Notes: a model not told the origin generated them from the sequence alone. A stretch of 64,000 nucleotides of DNA from Spongilla lacustris (GCA_949361645.1 OX442430.1:151501-215500); one strand, 5' to 3'; shown: positions 10,305 to 22,508, numbered from the stretch's first letter. Made by a program: numbers and translations.

Positions 10305-13300
10305 TGTGATTTGGAGCATGCTTTGAGATGTTCATGCAAATCTCCAATCTCCATTTCTATGTGGCACTTGAAACAAGTCTCTTTTGGTTGGTGAGAGATA
10401 GCCTTTAATTAAAAATAAAGTCAGTAGCCATATTCAGTTAACTGAATAAACTTACCATTTCAGAGCTTGGTTCTGCAGAGTCATCATAAATGTTCTTCTG
10501 CAGGGGCCGAATGTAGAGTACTCCACGATGGATAATATCTCTTAAATATTTAACTGTATAGCCACTTTCGGGTGGCTTAATCATTATCAGGCTACAACCA
10601 CTGGCCACCAACAATGAATAACCTCCACAATCCTGCAGAGCAGGAAAAGTATTCATGATGATTTCGTGTATATGGTTAACATCACCGTCAATCTCAAATG
10701 TTAACTCAACGTTTGCCATCCCTTTTGATGCTAATTTGATTTTCTCAGCAGTGTTAGGGCATACATCTTGCTGCGTTGATGTAAGCAAAGTGGTTAACTT
10801 TTTCCAATACAATGCTTTTGCAGTCTTTTTTGCTGGTACAAGTGTGGACAATTGGTGCCTTTTATAACCGAACACTTTCCCAATCTCCTGGTGAGGGCTC
10901 TTAAGATTTGACCTTTTCTGCGACCATGATGGATCTTTCCTGGGCAGTGACCCCTGAGACCCAGAAGGACCTTGCATGAACCCAGAAGGACCTTGAATCA
11001 ACCCAGATGAACCTTGCATGAGCCCAGAAGGACCTTGCATGAACCCAGAAGGACCTTGAATCAGCCCAGATGAACCTTGCATGAGCCCAGAACAACCTTG
11101 CATGAACCCAGAGCAACCTTGCATGGGCCCAGATGAACCTTGCATACCAGAAGGACCTTGCATGAGCCCAGAAGAACCTTGCATGAACCCAGAAGAACCC
11201 TGCATGGGCCCAGATGAACCTTGCATACCAGAAGGACCTTGCATGAGCCCAGAACAACTTTGCATGGGGCCAGATGAACCTTGTATGAGCCCAAAAGGAC
11301 CTTGCATGAACCCAGAAGAACCCTGCATGGGCCCAGGTGAACCTAGCATACCAGAACAACTTTGCATGGGGCCAGATGAACCTTGCATGAGCCCAGAAGG
11401 ACCTTGCATGAGCCCAGAAGGACCTTGCATGAACCCAGAAGAACCCTGCATGGGCCCAGATGAACCCTGCATGGGCCCAGATGAACCTTGCATACCAGAA
11501 GGACCTTGCATACCAGAAGGACCTTGCATACCAGAAGGACCTTGCATACCAGAAGGACCTTGCATACCAGAAGGACCTTGCATACCAGAAGGACCTTGCA
11601 TACCAGAAGGACCTTGCATACCAGAAGGACCTCGCATACCAGAAGGACCTTGCATACCAGAAGGACCTTGCATGAGCCCAGAACAACTTTGCATGGGGCC
11701 AGATGAACCTTGCATGAGCCCAGAAAGACCTTGCATGAGCCCAGAAGGACCTTGCATGAACCCAGAAGAACCCTGCATGGGCCCAGATGAACCTTGCATA
11801 CCAGAAGGACCTTGCATGAGCCCAGAACAACCTTGCATGGGCCCAGAAGAACCTTGCATGAACCCAGAAGAACCCTGCATGGAACCTTGCATACCAGAAG
11901 GACTTTGCATGGGCCCAGATGAACCTTGCATGAGCCCCGAAGAACCTTGGTTGGGCCCAGACGAATCTTGCATGAGCCCAGAAGGACCTTGCATGAACCC
12001 AGAAGGACCTTGTATGGGCCCAGAAGTACCTTGCATGGGCCCAGAAGGACTTTTCATAGGCCTGGAAGGATCTAGTGATCCCTGAGAACCGGAAGGCTCT
12101 TGCACAGCTCTTTCCAGAGGCAGTGATTCCAATTGATTCTGACTCTATTAAAAATAAAGAACCATGCAGTGCATGTTTTGTACCATGTAAAAGTATAGGC
12201 TAAAAAACTATATTGGCAACTTTTATTTATACATGCATGCAAGCAAGTATAAATACGTGTTAGCAAGTTCATACAAAAGTAGAGGTATCCCAGTTTGCAG
12301 CAGCGGATGGATTACATCACAACAATGCGACCAGGAATATAAATTAATGCGCAATTCGCTTGCGCCGTATGATTTTAGCTTAATCATTTCTACCTGTCAC
12401 ATTCTGCCAACGACGGCAACGTTTCAATCCTATTTCTATACGAGGCGTTTAACCCAACTGATGTAGATTCTACATGTATTCTCGCTAGAATCTAAAAATA
12501 AGGCCAAATAATGTATAGCTTTTAGCGAAATACAAAGTGCAAGGTTAACAACGTTATAGGCGAAATTTAGCGCAAAAGGTCAAAACTAGCTGTTTTGCAT
12601 GCTCAAATCGCTCACTAAAACCGCTTAGGGTGAAAAAATCCTGCCTCAGGTGCTAATCAAGCTCTTAAGCACAACAAAACCTCCTGTCTATCTCTGACGT
12701 GTATGCATGCGTACCTATTTCTCACAGCGAGTAAAACCCAAAAGCACAATCAATTGCCGCTGCCGGTGAGAAGACTGGCAAATGCACCTGTTCGATCCTG
12801 AAAAACTGTTGTTTTCAAGTACAACTCACGTGAGATATCGCATGAAAAATAGGTGAACCCGCATGCTCGAAGACCTGTTTTCGCGTAGCTGTGATGTAAT
12901 CCATGCATCCACTGCTGCGAACGGGTCTGGGGCCGAGACTATGACCCTTACATGTACGCGTAAATAACTTGTTTACTCATACAGTTCGCTTGTATGAATA
13001 ATATTAGAGTTACCACAGTACCTCCCCGTGGACCACCCCCCATCTTTCACGCATGCGTAATAAAATTAACTTGCACGCATGTATGAATAATATCTGAGAA
13101 TATCCCTCCCCAAGCGTAGAGAATATCCCTCCCCAAGCGTAGAGATAAAGATCAAGACTGCTACATGATGCGATATTAAATAGTAGCAACTTTCAAAAAT
13201 GTCTCGAGGCCGGCTAAAAGTTTCGCAAATCATCGTAAAGGGTTACTTAACTTTTTACCATACTCATTGATCATGAGTTCATGCGACAACTCGGCAGGAA

Positions 13301-13711
13301 GTCGTCCCAAATGTGCCCACTGCCTGCAATGCACTTATACAAATTGTTTTCTCTAGTCCTGCTGATTCCTGCGTATGTCACCACGCTATAATACAGCTAA
13401 AAAAAAAAACACTCGCCTTTTACTTTTATCAGCAGTTCACACGCGCGCGTGCATGCCGTTTAGCAAAAAAGCAGATACAAGCACGTCAGTTGATAATTTA
13501 CTATAGCATTTAAAAAGCGCATGCATGCATGCATGCGCGTGCTATGCAGCGGGTGAAGCATGCACTATACCGGCCTTTCTTACTCATCTGACCAGTTATT
13601 TTCCGAATGGCAATTCATGCATGCACAAACCTTGTTTTTGAAATCTTCATAAGAATGAAGTAGGTCTTTTAAGGTTTGATAAAAAGCTGCTTCGGCACCA
13701 TTCTTTTCCAT
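10305..13711 (-). CDS. MQGPSG-repeat protein with G2E3-like domain and C2HC finger
   Basis: Three exons join in frame: 13711-13631 (Met start, 27 codons), 12144-10456 (563 codons) and 10402-10305. Borders are GT-AG and phases are 0, 0, 0. Exon 2 starts SQNQLESLPLERAVQEPSG, then has about sixty MQGPSG, MQGSSGP or MQGSSGF units. After these comes a globular part containing GMANVELTFEIDGDV and GYTVKYLRDIIHRGVLYIRP. I recognise that region as one found ahead of HECT domains in G2E3-like proteins of fish and invertebrates; its function is unknown. Exon 3 carries CFKCHIEMEIGDLHEHLKAC, a C2HC zinc-finger pattern. The repeats are flexible, Gly/Ser/Pro-rich and lack charge. The gene probably continues left, perhaps to the HECT exons at 1.0-1.5 kb, which would make it a ubiquitin ligase. 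Only the three exons and their joins are directly supported. Confidence 0.7.
10960..12075. repeat. Coding tandem repeat, 18/21-bp units
   Basis: Units of CATACCAGAAGGACCTTG (18 bp) or a 21-bp form with CATGAGCCC or CATGGGCCC heads. A block at 11480-11670 has about eleven nearly identical 18-bp copies, showing recent expansion. Frames on both strands stay open, giving a 334-codon plus-strand frame (PEGPCMSPE type) that I regard as a shadow of the minus-strand gene. Confidence 0.95.
13270..13312. repeat. Fragment of a MITE family (GGCAGGAAGTCG)
   Basis: GCGACAACTCGGCAGGAAGT matches the terminal part of the complete inverted element at 58556-58724. Only one end survives. Confidence 0.5.
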
Positions 13712-13902
13712 CTTGTTCGCGCAATAATTCAACCTCGTGGTGAACCATGTGATACGTAGGTGTAATTTTGCTGATCACGTGAAGAGATAAATCCCACGTG
13801 ATATAATTTCATGCATGTAATTTGTCTAGTAAATTTGACGACAAAGTTGAATGTACGTTTTTTTATGTTTTAACTGTTATCTATTTGCTCGACTATATAT
13901 GC

Positions 13903-14470
13903 ATATAAATGGCTAACAGCTTTCTAATTGCGCATTCCATACAGAAAATACCAGGTAGTAGGTCCACAAAAATCCATGCATGCGCCATCACCTCATCAAA
14001 ATGCATAGGGCTGTACAGTGTATTATTTAGTTAGGCGAAGCTAAAAGTGTGTGTGCATGGTTGGGGGGGGGGGGGGGGGGGGGGGGGGAGGGGGAGCTTT
14101 GCTGCACATGTATAGGTTAATTTTTCCCTCTTAGTATTTTGGTGCCCCTATTGTGCAGCAGCCATTAACCTGAAAAATTGATTAGACTTTTTATAGTCAA
14201 TTAAGTGTTACACACGTTCAGCAAATTTGCTATCGGTTCTTCTTATGAAAAAAAAAAAAACAATGTACGAAATATATAATACTAGCTGCATGCGATATAA
14301 TCAGTAATACTTATACAAGTTATACCTGTTAATGTATGTCCTCACTGGGTACAAGGCACCTGTAGAAAACTCTGCATGCATCATCTGAAGCCGAAATTTA
14401 CTTGACTACTACCTGGTATTTTCTGTATGGAATGCGCAATTAGAAAGCTGTTAGCCATTTATAGCAGGAT
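13903..14470. mobile_element. Foldback/MITE-like element with 60-bp arms
   Basis: GGCTAACAGCTTTCTAATTG with its continuation to about 13970 is repeated in inverted orientation at about 14405-14465. The 430-bp centre contains a long G tract (14064-14090) and a short A tract. No coding capacity. Confidence 0.65.
14064..14096 (+). repeat. Poly-G tract
   Basis: About 25 consecutive Gs, then AGGGGGAG. Tracts this long may be misassembled in length. Confidence 0.9.
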
Positions 14471-16302
14471 ATGTCTAATTTATAAATGTCAGCATATTTG
14501 GTCCACCCCCGCCACAAACGGTCCTACGCAAAGCGCGTGCATTTATAAATGTGAAAGCACATATATGCATCAGAATATACTAGAGAAATGCCTGCAGATG
14601 AAAACAAAGACCTGGTCGTCTTTACTTGAGGGGATATTTTGAATACCAACAATGAAAAAAAGAGTCACCACACAACCTATATGTTTCACTTTATATAATC
14701 ACCATCAACCTCTGATACATTATTTTGTCCATCTCCTGACATAGATCACCTGCATGCATTAGGTACCCCATGCATCACCATGATCAGCTAGCTGCGTCTC
14801 TATATCACCTATAAACGATGATCCTATACATTAGCTTTTTCTTAATTCCTATAGCTAGCAATGGATGCAAAATTTACTGCAAGAACTTCAGTATTCATCG
14901 AGAAGCCTAAGCATTTTCCATGCAGAATTTTTTCCTAGGAGACAGGGAACTAAATTCAATCAAAGTGCAATACTTTTTAAATAAAATTGTTCTTGCTAAA
15001 CTGATGCGACAAAATAGTAATAATAAATGTAAAACTGTACCATGCATGTCGACTACCAATTGAAGGAGAAAGTTATGTTTCTCTGCATGGCTCTAGATCT
15101 GAAAGATGAAGTCCAACACTGCATGGGTATAATGAGGCTGACAACAGAAGATAATAAAGTGATTACTATTAAAGTGCATGCATGGTGATCAGATTGTAGA
15201 TGCTGGTCAGAATCGCGAATGTATATCTTCATATACAAGAGCTTGAAGTGGCTGCACTGGGTATATATGGTCTTCTCATATTACATTCCACTCTGTAACT
15301 TATATAATGCATGCTTATAGATATAATTATTATATAAATTATTATATAAATATAACCTGGCAAGTAATTTGTGTGGTCTGCATTAATCACCGGTCTGTAT
15401 ATTAAGAGAAGTATAAGTCATGTCATGCAAATAAATCCATTAAATTTATAGGTGTGCATGTCAAGTCAATAGCTGTGATAAGAGAGTTGCATGTAGTTAA
15501 ACCACCATCTGCAGTAGAGGTACATGCACCTTATGGCCACGAAAGGAGAGAAAATCCTCTCCGCTGATTAGGACTATGCAAGAGGAACATTACTTCAAGG
15601 CTACCCTCGAGCTAGGACCATGTGAGCGGCTTCGAATCCGCTCTCTCCATCTATCGAGCCTGCGTCGTGTATGCATGTGTGAAACAAACGCCTGCTAACT
15701 ATATGCATGTGTAAGTTTGCATGCATGCATGTTGTTTAATTTCAGCTTAGTATAGTTACATTATAAATGATGAAAAATACATGCATATCATTTAGAGGAG
15801 GACAGGCACCAATGTCCGGGGGGACAATTCTTCCAGGGGGACAGCCATGCCTCCGACACCGGTATCTGGTCTCTATAGTAATATTGCTAGGACGATGCCG
15901 GGTATCATTCAAATTGCATCGGATCTGAGGTTGAAGAAAGAGTGGGGAAAATTACGTTTAATATAGCTAGCGACTTTGTCGTGGACGTGGAGTCACATAT
16001 CAGACACCTTTTTATGACCAGGTGTTTCAAAATGTCGCTATAAAATCCACTTTTATTTTCATAAAAAGGTACACATCTGAACACTGAACGCGAGGAATGA
16101 GTGTTTTAATTCACCAACAGATTCTTTTCCTCTGCATATACCTCACTAGTTAGTGGAAATGACTTAGCATACATAAATCGACACCTTTTTAGCATTATGA
16201 CAAGCATATTTAGGCCACTCCAATAAAATTCCTTGCTTCCCATTTCAATAGGACACTCAAGTTATGGGGGCGGGCGGTTCATTTTCATTATTCCTTATTC
16301 AT

Positions 16303-16593
16303 GGGCGTCCCCAGGAAGGGGGGGGGGGGGGGGCATGGCCCCCCCTCCTTCGGTACTGAAACCCCCCCCCCCCCCCCCCCCCCCCCATTCTAATTAAAGT
16401 GAAAGTATTAACAGTGCAGTGTACTTCGTTTTGCCAAAATGGGCCCAAGTTAATTCAGTATCGCGTACTAACGGGCGCGTACTGGGACTGGGGCATATAC
16501 GCAAAGTGCATTATAATAGGCCGAAAACGGCCAGCAAACCCCCCCCCCCCCCCCCCCCCCCCTTCTTTCAGAAAAGCTTGGGACGCCCATGTT
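16303..16593. mobile_element. Short element with CATGGGCGTCCC termini and G/C tracts
   Basis: The left end reads ATGGGCGTCCCCAGGAAG and the right end AGCTTGGGACGCCCATG, giving inverted termini. The interior holds three homopolymer tracts: G at 16319, C at 16363 and C at 16540. Related termini flank G tracts at 29559-29760 and occur alone near 50588, so this is a dispersed non-autonomous family. Confidence 0.65.
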
Positions 16594-17094
16594 ATTTGTT
16601 ATTAATATAAAGAGCAGCCTTTTGAACAGTAGCAAGTGTAATGTATAGTTATACAACCTCTCCCTTTCTTCTACAGGATCAGGCAATTTGTTGTTTGTAC
16701 TGATCGTTGAGAGTCCATGAGGACATTTCTTGTTACGTGCTCTTTTTCTCGTACAGAGTATTTAACAAACCTACCAAATGACTCAACAACTCGTCCGATT
16801 ACCAAGTTCAAGTCGACCAAGTCCAGTTTATCCTTGCTAGTGCCCACCTCCACTTTAACTATTATCAATGGCACTATCGATGTACTTGGTCGAATAGATT
16901 GTTTGAAAAAATGGCGAAAGGAACGTTTTGATTCACTGGCAAATATGCTATATTTCACGGAAGGATTACACACAATCACAACTGATACTTTCAAGATAGC
17001 CATAATTTTGCTATGTCAATTATTCAACAAATGAAGATGTGATGCAATAATGAACGAAAGCATGCGGTACCTAATAATGATGCGATCGGGAAAT
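16594..17094. other. Stretch with open frames but no recognised gene
   Basis: Frames of about 105-110 codons overlap here on opposite strands (16717-17034 plus, 16671-17003 minus). Neither has a recognised motif. The minus-strand one lies directly downstream of the Ulp1 relic, so it could be a decayed part of the same element. I cannot decide. Confidence 0.35.
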
Positions 17095-17363
17095 TGAAAA
17101 CAAGGAATCTTATAATATTGGAGTGGCCAAAGCAATAGCTAAGATTCCATGCACAATTCATACATTCTTTTTCTTTTGCTGTTGCACGGGCATGTCAGTA
17201 TTCTTATCCTATAAAGTGTTCTGAAATATGATTCTTCCAAGGTCTGTGTCAGTTTTTTACTGCCCAGGCTGTCACATAAATACAGCTTTCCTTCTGTGCA
17301 CACTACTGTAACCCAATGGTAGTGTCCAGTGTAAAAAATGTCAGTGAATAGCTGTAGGGACAT
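17095..17363 (-). pseudogene. Ulp1-type cysteine protease fragment
   Basis: The minus strand gives TGHYHWVTVVCTEGKLYLCD, whose HW(V) and CDSL match the His and Asp regions of C48 (Ulp1/SENP) proteases. Next comes VQQQ (oxyanion Gln region), then NCAW and, one frame over, ILAIALAT, which corresponds to the usual DCGLFAIAFAT around the catalytic Cys. One frameshift lies between the last two blocks. Such protease modules are common in DNA transposons. The N-terminal part is absent because the foldback element begins at 17419. Confidence 0.6.
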
Positions 17364-17418
17364 AATTATATATATAATTATAATTATAATATTATATATA
17401 TATATTATATATATATAT

Positions 17419-18244
17419 GGGACAGTTCACGCGAAAATTGCGCTTCGTATATATAAATAAAACTGAATGTTATAAAATTACCTTGCGTTTGAATAACTTT
17501 AACTCACGAATGGTTAAAGCTATCGACTTCCTATTTTCAACACTTCATACCACACCATTTCTCTATGTTAAAATACAGTTTGAAGTCTTGGACCTTCTCC
17601 ATGCCTGTATTGCAACGTCCGATACCCCTCCAGGTTCAAACCCGCCATAACTTTTGATAATAGTAATCAAATCGCTTCAAATTCGGTTTGTAGGTAGAGA
17701 GGTCCTATACCTACTGATTTGTTCTGTTCGTTATTTTTTGTGTCATCCGTTACGGAGATACAGTTGAACAAACTACGTGTAAATTTTCGCGCTCGATTCG
17801 TACCAACGATTTGGGCAAAGTGCGTCCCGCTCGATGTATGGGGAGGCGGAGATTATAACATTGGCGCGAATCTAGCGGGAAAACGTGCACGTAGTTTGTT
17901 CAACTGTATCTCCGTAACGGATGGTATAAAAATTATCGAACAGAACAAATCGATAGGTATAGGACCTCTCTACCTACAAACCGAATTTTAAGCGATTTGA
18001 TTACTATTAACAAAAGTTATGGTGGGTTTGAACCTGGAGGGGTATCGGACGTTGCAATACAGGCATAGAAAATGTCCAAGACTCCAAACTGTATTTTATC
18101 ACAGAGAAATGGTGTAGTATGAAGTATTGAAAATAGGAAGTCGATAGCCTTAACCATTCGTAAGTTAAAGTCATTCAAACGCAAGGCAATTTTATAACAT
18201 TTTATTTATATATACGAAGCGCAATTTTTCGCGTGAACTGTCCC
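17419..18244. mobile_element. Foldback element, GGGACAGTTCAC family, complete copy
   Basis: Starts GGGACAGTTCACGCG and ends CGCGTGAACTGTCCC. The two halves are inverted copies of each other over about 380 bp, centred near 17830, so the element can fold back almost completely. It is flanked by ATAT on both sides, compatible with a 4-bp target duplication (the 45181 copy has AAAT on both sides). Non-coding. Confidence 0.85.
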
Positions 18245-18289
18245 ATATATATATAGTTTATTTACCTGGATTAACTGCTGATAAAAAAA

Positions 18290-20581
18290 ATGGTGGATGT
18301 ATATAGCAGCTTAAGTAGCTTGTGCCGTACGATCAGGCGCGAAGCAGATATGTACTTTGAAGGAAGGGACCAAGTTATTTTGGAGACCCTTGATCGTCAT
18401 ATGGACCTGCTTTATAGGCATCTGCTTGTTCTACCTGAAGTTGACGACGATTCTTTAAGTGTGCTTGGACAACTGTTAGGCACGATGCGCAGCATGTATC
18501 AATACTCAGATGACAGCGAAAATGCACAACGAACAACATTTTACCGGAGTGAAACAAGGGTTGGACGTCCTCGTTTTGATATTCTTCAAGACCAGTTAGA
18601 ATACCTATTGGACCTCAGATTTACTTGTTCTCATATTGCAACGTTGCTGGGCGTATCCTTAAGAACCATTAGGCGCAGAATGGACGAGTTTGGAATTGCA
18701 GTTCGCGATCGCTATTCAGCTATAGCTGACGCCGAGTTGGATGAAGAAATCGGCGAAATCAAGCGTTACTACCCAAACGCTGGAATTAAAATTGTCATTG
18801 GTAGGGCTAACTGAATTGTGTAGTTATGTATTGTATTATGCAGGATGTTAATTAATAGGGATACTTCGATCACGAGGTTACACTATTCAGCAAATTCGTG
18901 TTCGAGATGCCCTTAGAAGAGTTGATCCAGCAGGAGCTGTTCTAAGATGGACACAAACTATACGTCGAAGAATTTACCATGTGCAGGGCCCACTATCATT
19001 GTGGCACATGGATGGCCATCACAAGCTAATTCGGTACATTATGTGTGGCATCTGGTATTATTTAGTCACTTTTTTCTGCGCAGATGGCGATTTGTGGTCC
19101 ATGCAGCAATAGATGGATATTCAAGGCTGGTGGTCTATAACCAGATTTCTACCAATAATCAAGCCTCCACTGTTTTGAAATACTTCATGGATGCTATCAG
19201 TAGATATGGCTTGCCATCCCGTGTCAGAAGTGATAAGGGTGGTGAAAATACAGCAGTTGCTTTGTTCATGCTCCAGCACCCTAGACGAGGGGTGAACAGA
19301 GGTTCTTTCATTGCTGGGCAGAGCACACACAACCAACGTATCGAAAGATTGTGGAAGGATCTGTATGTCGGTGTTATACAGTTGTATAAGCAGTTGTTTT
19401 ATTACTTGGAAAGCATAAATGTTTTGGATCCATGTAATGAAGTTGATTTGTTTGCCTTGCATTATGTGTACTCAGACAGGATTAACAAACACATAGCTGA
19501 ATGGACTGATGCTTGGAACAGACATCCAATTAGCACAGAGTAGAACTTATCTCCTTTGCAGCTGTGGACTGCAGGTTTAATTCAAATGGTCGGTTCTGGT
19601 TCTATAGTAGCTGAAGAATTAGAAAATGATATGTTTGAAGTCTTGTCAGATGTAAGTCAATATTGTAACAAAATGCTCTAAATCGAAATACATGTAGAGA
19701 TTCCATTCCTTAATAACACATCACAACACTACATACATATGAGTAGTACAGGCATCGTATGTTGTTTAATTGAGCACAAGACTAATCATACAATGATCAA
19801 TTCATTCTTATTAATATAAATATATATAATTATAATTAGTTATATTTATATATACGTAAGTATGTGGAGAGACACCTGAGGTTTTATAATCTCTATATGA
19901 TGCTAATGAAAAAGTAAAGGTGATTCTAAAAGACAGCTTCAGCCTGCCTCGTAACAGCAATTATCAAACCCTAAATTTGTGTAACGGACCCTGTTTTGTC
20001 TTGTCTTGAACACAAGCTTCTTGTAGCATTTTCAGTCAGTGCATGCAGAGGTTTAAAAAATGTATTCCACATGATTTAAAACAATTGCTGTAGCGATTGC
20101 TTTTTTTTTGTTTACAATGAATTACTAACATTAAAAGCATAATCCTTATGTAGAAATCTAACTCAGCTTGTTCTGTGCAGAATGTGAAACAAATGATCAT
20201 GATTTACTTTCGTGCTAAGCACCTGTCTCTAGGTGATGTAAATAAATTGCAATATCACACTGCACTCTAACCCTTATAGTAAAAACTGGTATCTAAGTTT
20301 TCTTTCATCAATGTCCATTGTGTGCTGCATGGTTCATTTCTCTGCAGGAAACTGCTTTAAATTTTGGAATTGACTGGGAACAGCTTCCTGCCAACGAGTA
20401 TAACATAACAACTGTCGAAGTTGCTGAAACAAGCTGCCCAATTTCTGACTTCAACATGTCAATACTGCGACAAAACTTTGATCCACTTATGTGTTGTGAT
20501 GATTATGGTATTTCTATTTACATAGGTGTGCGTAACTTTATTCTTGACCTGCAGATAGAATCGTGTCACACAAATTTTTAA
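18290..20581 (+). CDS. Integrase-core (DDE) protein with HTH, one premature stop
   Basis: Exons 18290-18800, 18859-19033, 19084-19651 and 20348 to about 20581 join in phase with GT-AG borders. The first exon has a helix-turn-helix ([20 protein letters not shown]). The catalytic triad is visible: Asp in LWHMDGHH (codon at 19011), Asp in RSDKGGEN (19232) and Glu in [10 protein letters not shown] (19343). That is about 57 and 37 residues apart, close to the retroviral-integrase layout. The family is the eukaryotic integrase-core type seen in fish, cnidarians and sponges; its role is unknown. An in-frame TAG at 19541-19543 interrupts PISTE and NLSPLQLW, yet the residues beyond it are conserved in frame. 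It is either a recent pseudogene, a read-through case or a sequencing error. No terminal inverted repeats belonging to it were found. The foldback element ends 45 bp upstream. Confidence 0.75.
19541..19543 (+). other. In-frame TAG within the integrase-like gene
   Basis: This is the only disabling change seen in the gene. The exon stays open and in frame beyond it to the GTAAGT donor at 19652. The loss is therefore young or not real. Confidence 0.8.
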
Positions 20582-22508
20582 ACTTACATGTATTGTATGT
20601 GAATGGTCATGTGCACTTTACTTGTACAATTAACTGCATATTTTTCTACATACCTGCGTGAAGTCAAATGTTCATTGCCAGAGTGAATGCATGCAGTGTG
20701 GTTAGAGTATACTGTGCATGCATTTGCTTAGTTGTAATGATAATCTGTGTATAGTGGTCGGGTGAATTCAGATTAACCTTAATTCTTCAGGTCCAAGTCC
20801 TACGCGTAGGACCAATATTTGAAAATTCATTATAAATAGAAATGCAGATTTTTGGCATCCATTTCTCTACTGTTGTTTGATGTGTCTATCACCAATTGTC
20901 AGTCTATTTTGTAAATCACACCCTTGGTTACACGGTTCTTATTATGTAAAGAATTTAATTGTCACCGGCAGAAAAAAGTACGGCAAGTATCACTTTTTAA
21001 AAATGTTTTTTTGAAGCATGATGTGTGGGCTACTTTATACATTCTACGGTAGTGTTTTTACTCTAATTGATTTTGTCATTTTTACCGAAAACGCACTGTA
21101 CGTTTGTCCATTCACTTGGCTATTCCCGCAACATGCGTCTGCATGACAAATACCTATCGTTCATAAGCTTGTGGAGCAAACAAATTCCAAATCTACAATG
21201 TAATTTTTTATTTGCTTAGTGCAAAAGACCTGACCTACTACACCCTTCTTTTAAAATGTTGCTCTGATCTTGCCAACATTACTTTAAGTTGCTTGCAATT
21301 AACCGCAAATACATCTTGTAGCGATGCAGTATTGATTGTATTTGACAATCTTTGAAGAATTGCAAGAAAGTAAAAAAAATTCCTGAATTAATAACCATTA
21401 CTATACAGTGCAATGAGATTTTGGTTCATATATATGAGTTAGCTAAAAATTAATCTTGACTTGTGTCCTACGCTAATTCTATACGAGTAGAACGACGGGA
21501 GATAAAAGGTTAAAGATCGAATGCATGTTTTATTAAATCATGTTCTTTGTAGTCAATTTCCTCTTGTATATATATGATACATGTCAAAGTGCATGGTGAT
21601 CAGCATGGCCCATGCAGCATCCAACATGTTCATGTGTTCTATTTGCCGTACAAGTTACAACTGAGTTCTGTGATTGGTGCAAGTGATAATGCAAGTGTAC
21701 CTTCCTTTTGGAAATTGGCAAGAAGCTTTGAGATTTTTTTTTAGAAAGACGGCTGAAAATCTAATCTCCAGCTTGTTGATCGTCTTTTAAAGATGCACTA
21801 TTTGAATTTGTTGCCATAAAGAGGACCAATGATAAGCATGCAGCTTATTGCATTTTGTAATGTAACAAAGGTCATAACTTCAGCTAGCTTAATTTTTTAA
21901 ATAACATCAGCTAGAAGGGAGACGGAAAGAGCAGGCAGTATGGAGAGCAAAGTGCTATCAAGTAAGCCCCCTCGACTAACTGGCACTGTTATAGCGATAC
22001 ATGTTATGTAGACAGTGAAAATGGAAAATCGAATGAACAATTTCAGGTATGTCTAAATAAAGTTGGTTTCCATTCCGAAGGGTGGAAAAGGAACAAGTGA
22101 TAAACCTATCTGATGAGAACGTTCGATATCAATGGTAGCAGTAGCTATAAGAAGGAGATATAGGCCTACGGAGATGGCAATACAGAGCTTGATAGGCATG
22201 GGGAAACGGTGGTGGTCCTCAACAGAGGACAGTAGAACTATTTATAAAATCTCTCACCTTGACATGCATGTTGGTATCGATGATCTGAAAGTGCACACGC
22301 AAGATCTAAAACTGTTGCGTATTCTATTTGTAGAGCGATTGTTAATTCGTTCAATTTCGAGCCTTAGATATACGGAATGAGATACGCCCATCGAAATTTG
22401 TACTCCCACGCAGCTAATTACTGCGCGTGCAGCACGCACAGTGCGGTTTGTGGTGTGTTACGCACCCGCAAAGGAATGAATCAATTTTGGCACAAATCAC
22501 ATCCCATA
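20582..22508. other. Intergenic stretch, no gene seen
   Basis: AT-rich sequence with scattered TGCATGCA words. No conserved protein, clear splice pair or structured RNA was noticed on either strand. The 82-codon frame at 22132-22380 has no recognisable feature. Confidence 0.5.

Larger units (their letters stand above)
13712..16300. other. Intergenic stretch with foldback relics, no gene seen
   Basis: This contains many TGCATGCA words, the foldback element at 13903-14470 and short AT-rich runs. No exon with splice signals and recognisable protein was found on either strand. A T-loop-like TTCGAATCC near 15635 lacks a matching acceptor stem, so no tRNA is called. Confidence 0.5.

Noticed and set aside
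11081..12085. 334-codon plus-strand open frame (PEGPCMSPEEPC type)
   Set aside because: It is generated by the 18/21-bp repeat. The minus strand has a start exon, matched splice sites and a globular domain beyond the repeat; the plus frame has none of these.
15600..15660. tRNA-like T-loop (CTTCGAATCC with flanking GAGCGG/CCGCTC)
   Set aside because: A T-arm-like stem exists, but no D-arm, anticodon arm or pairing acceptor stem could be found.
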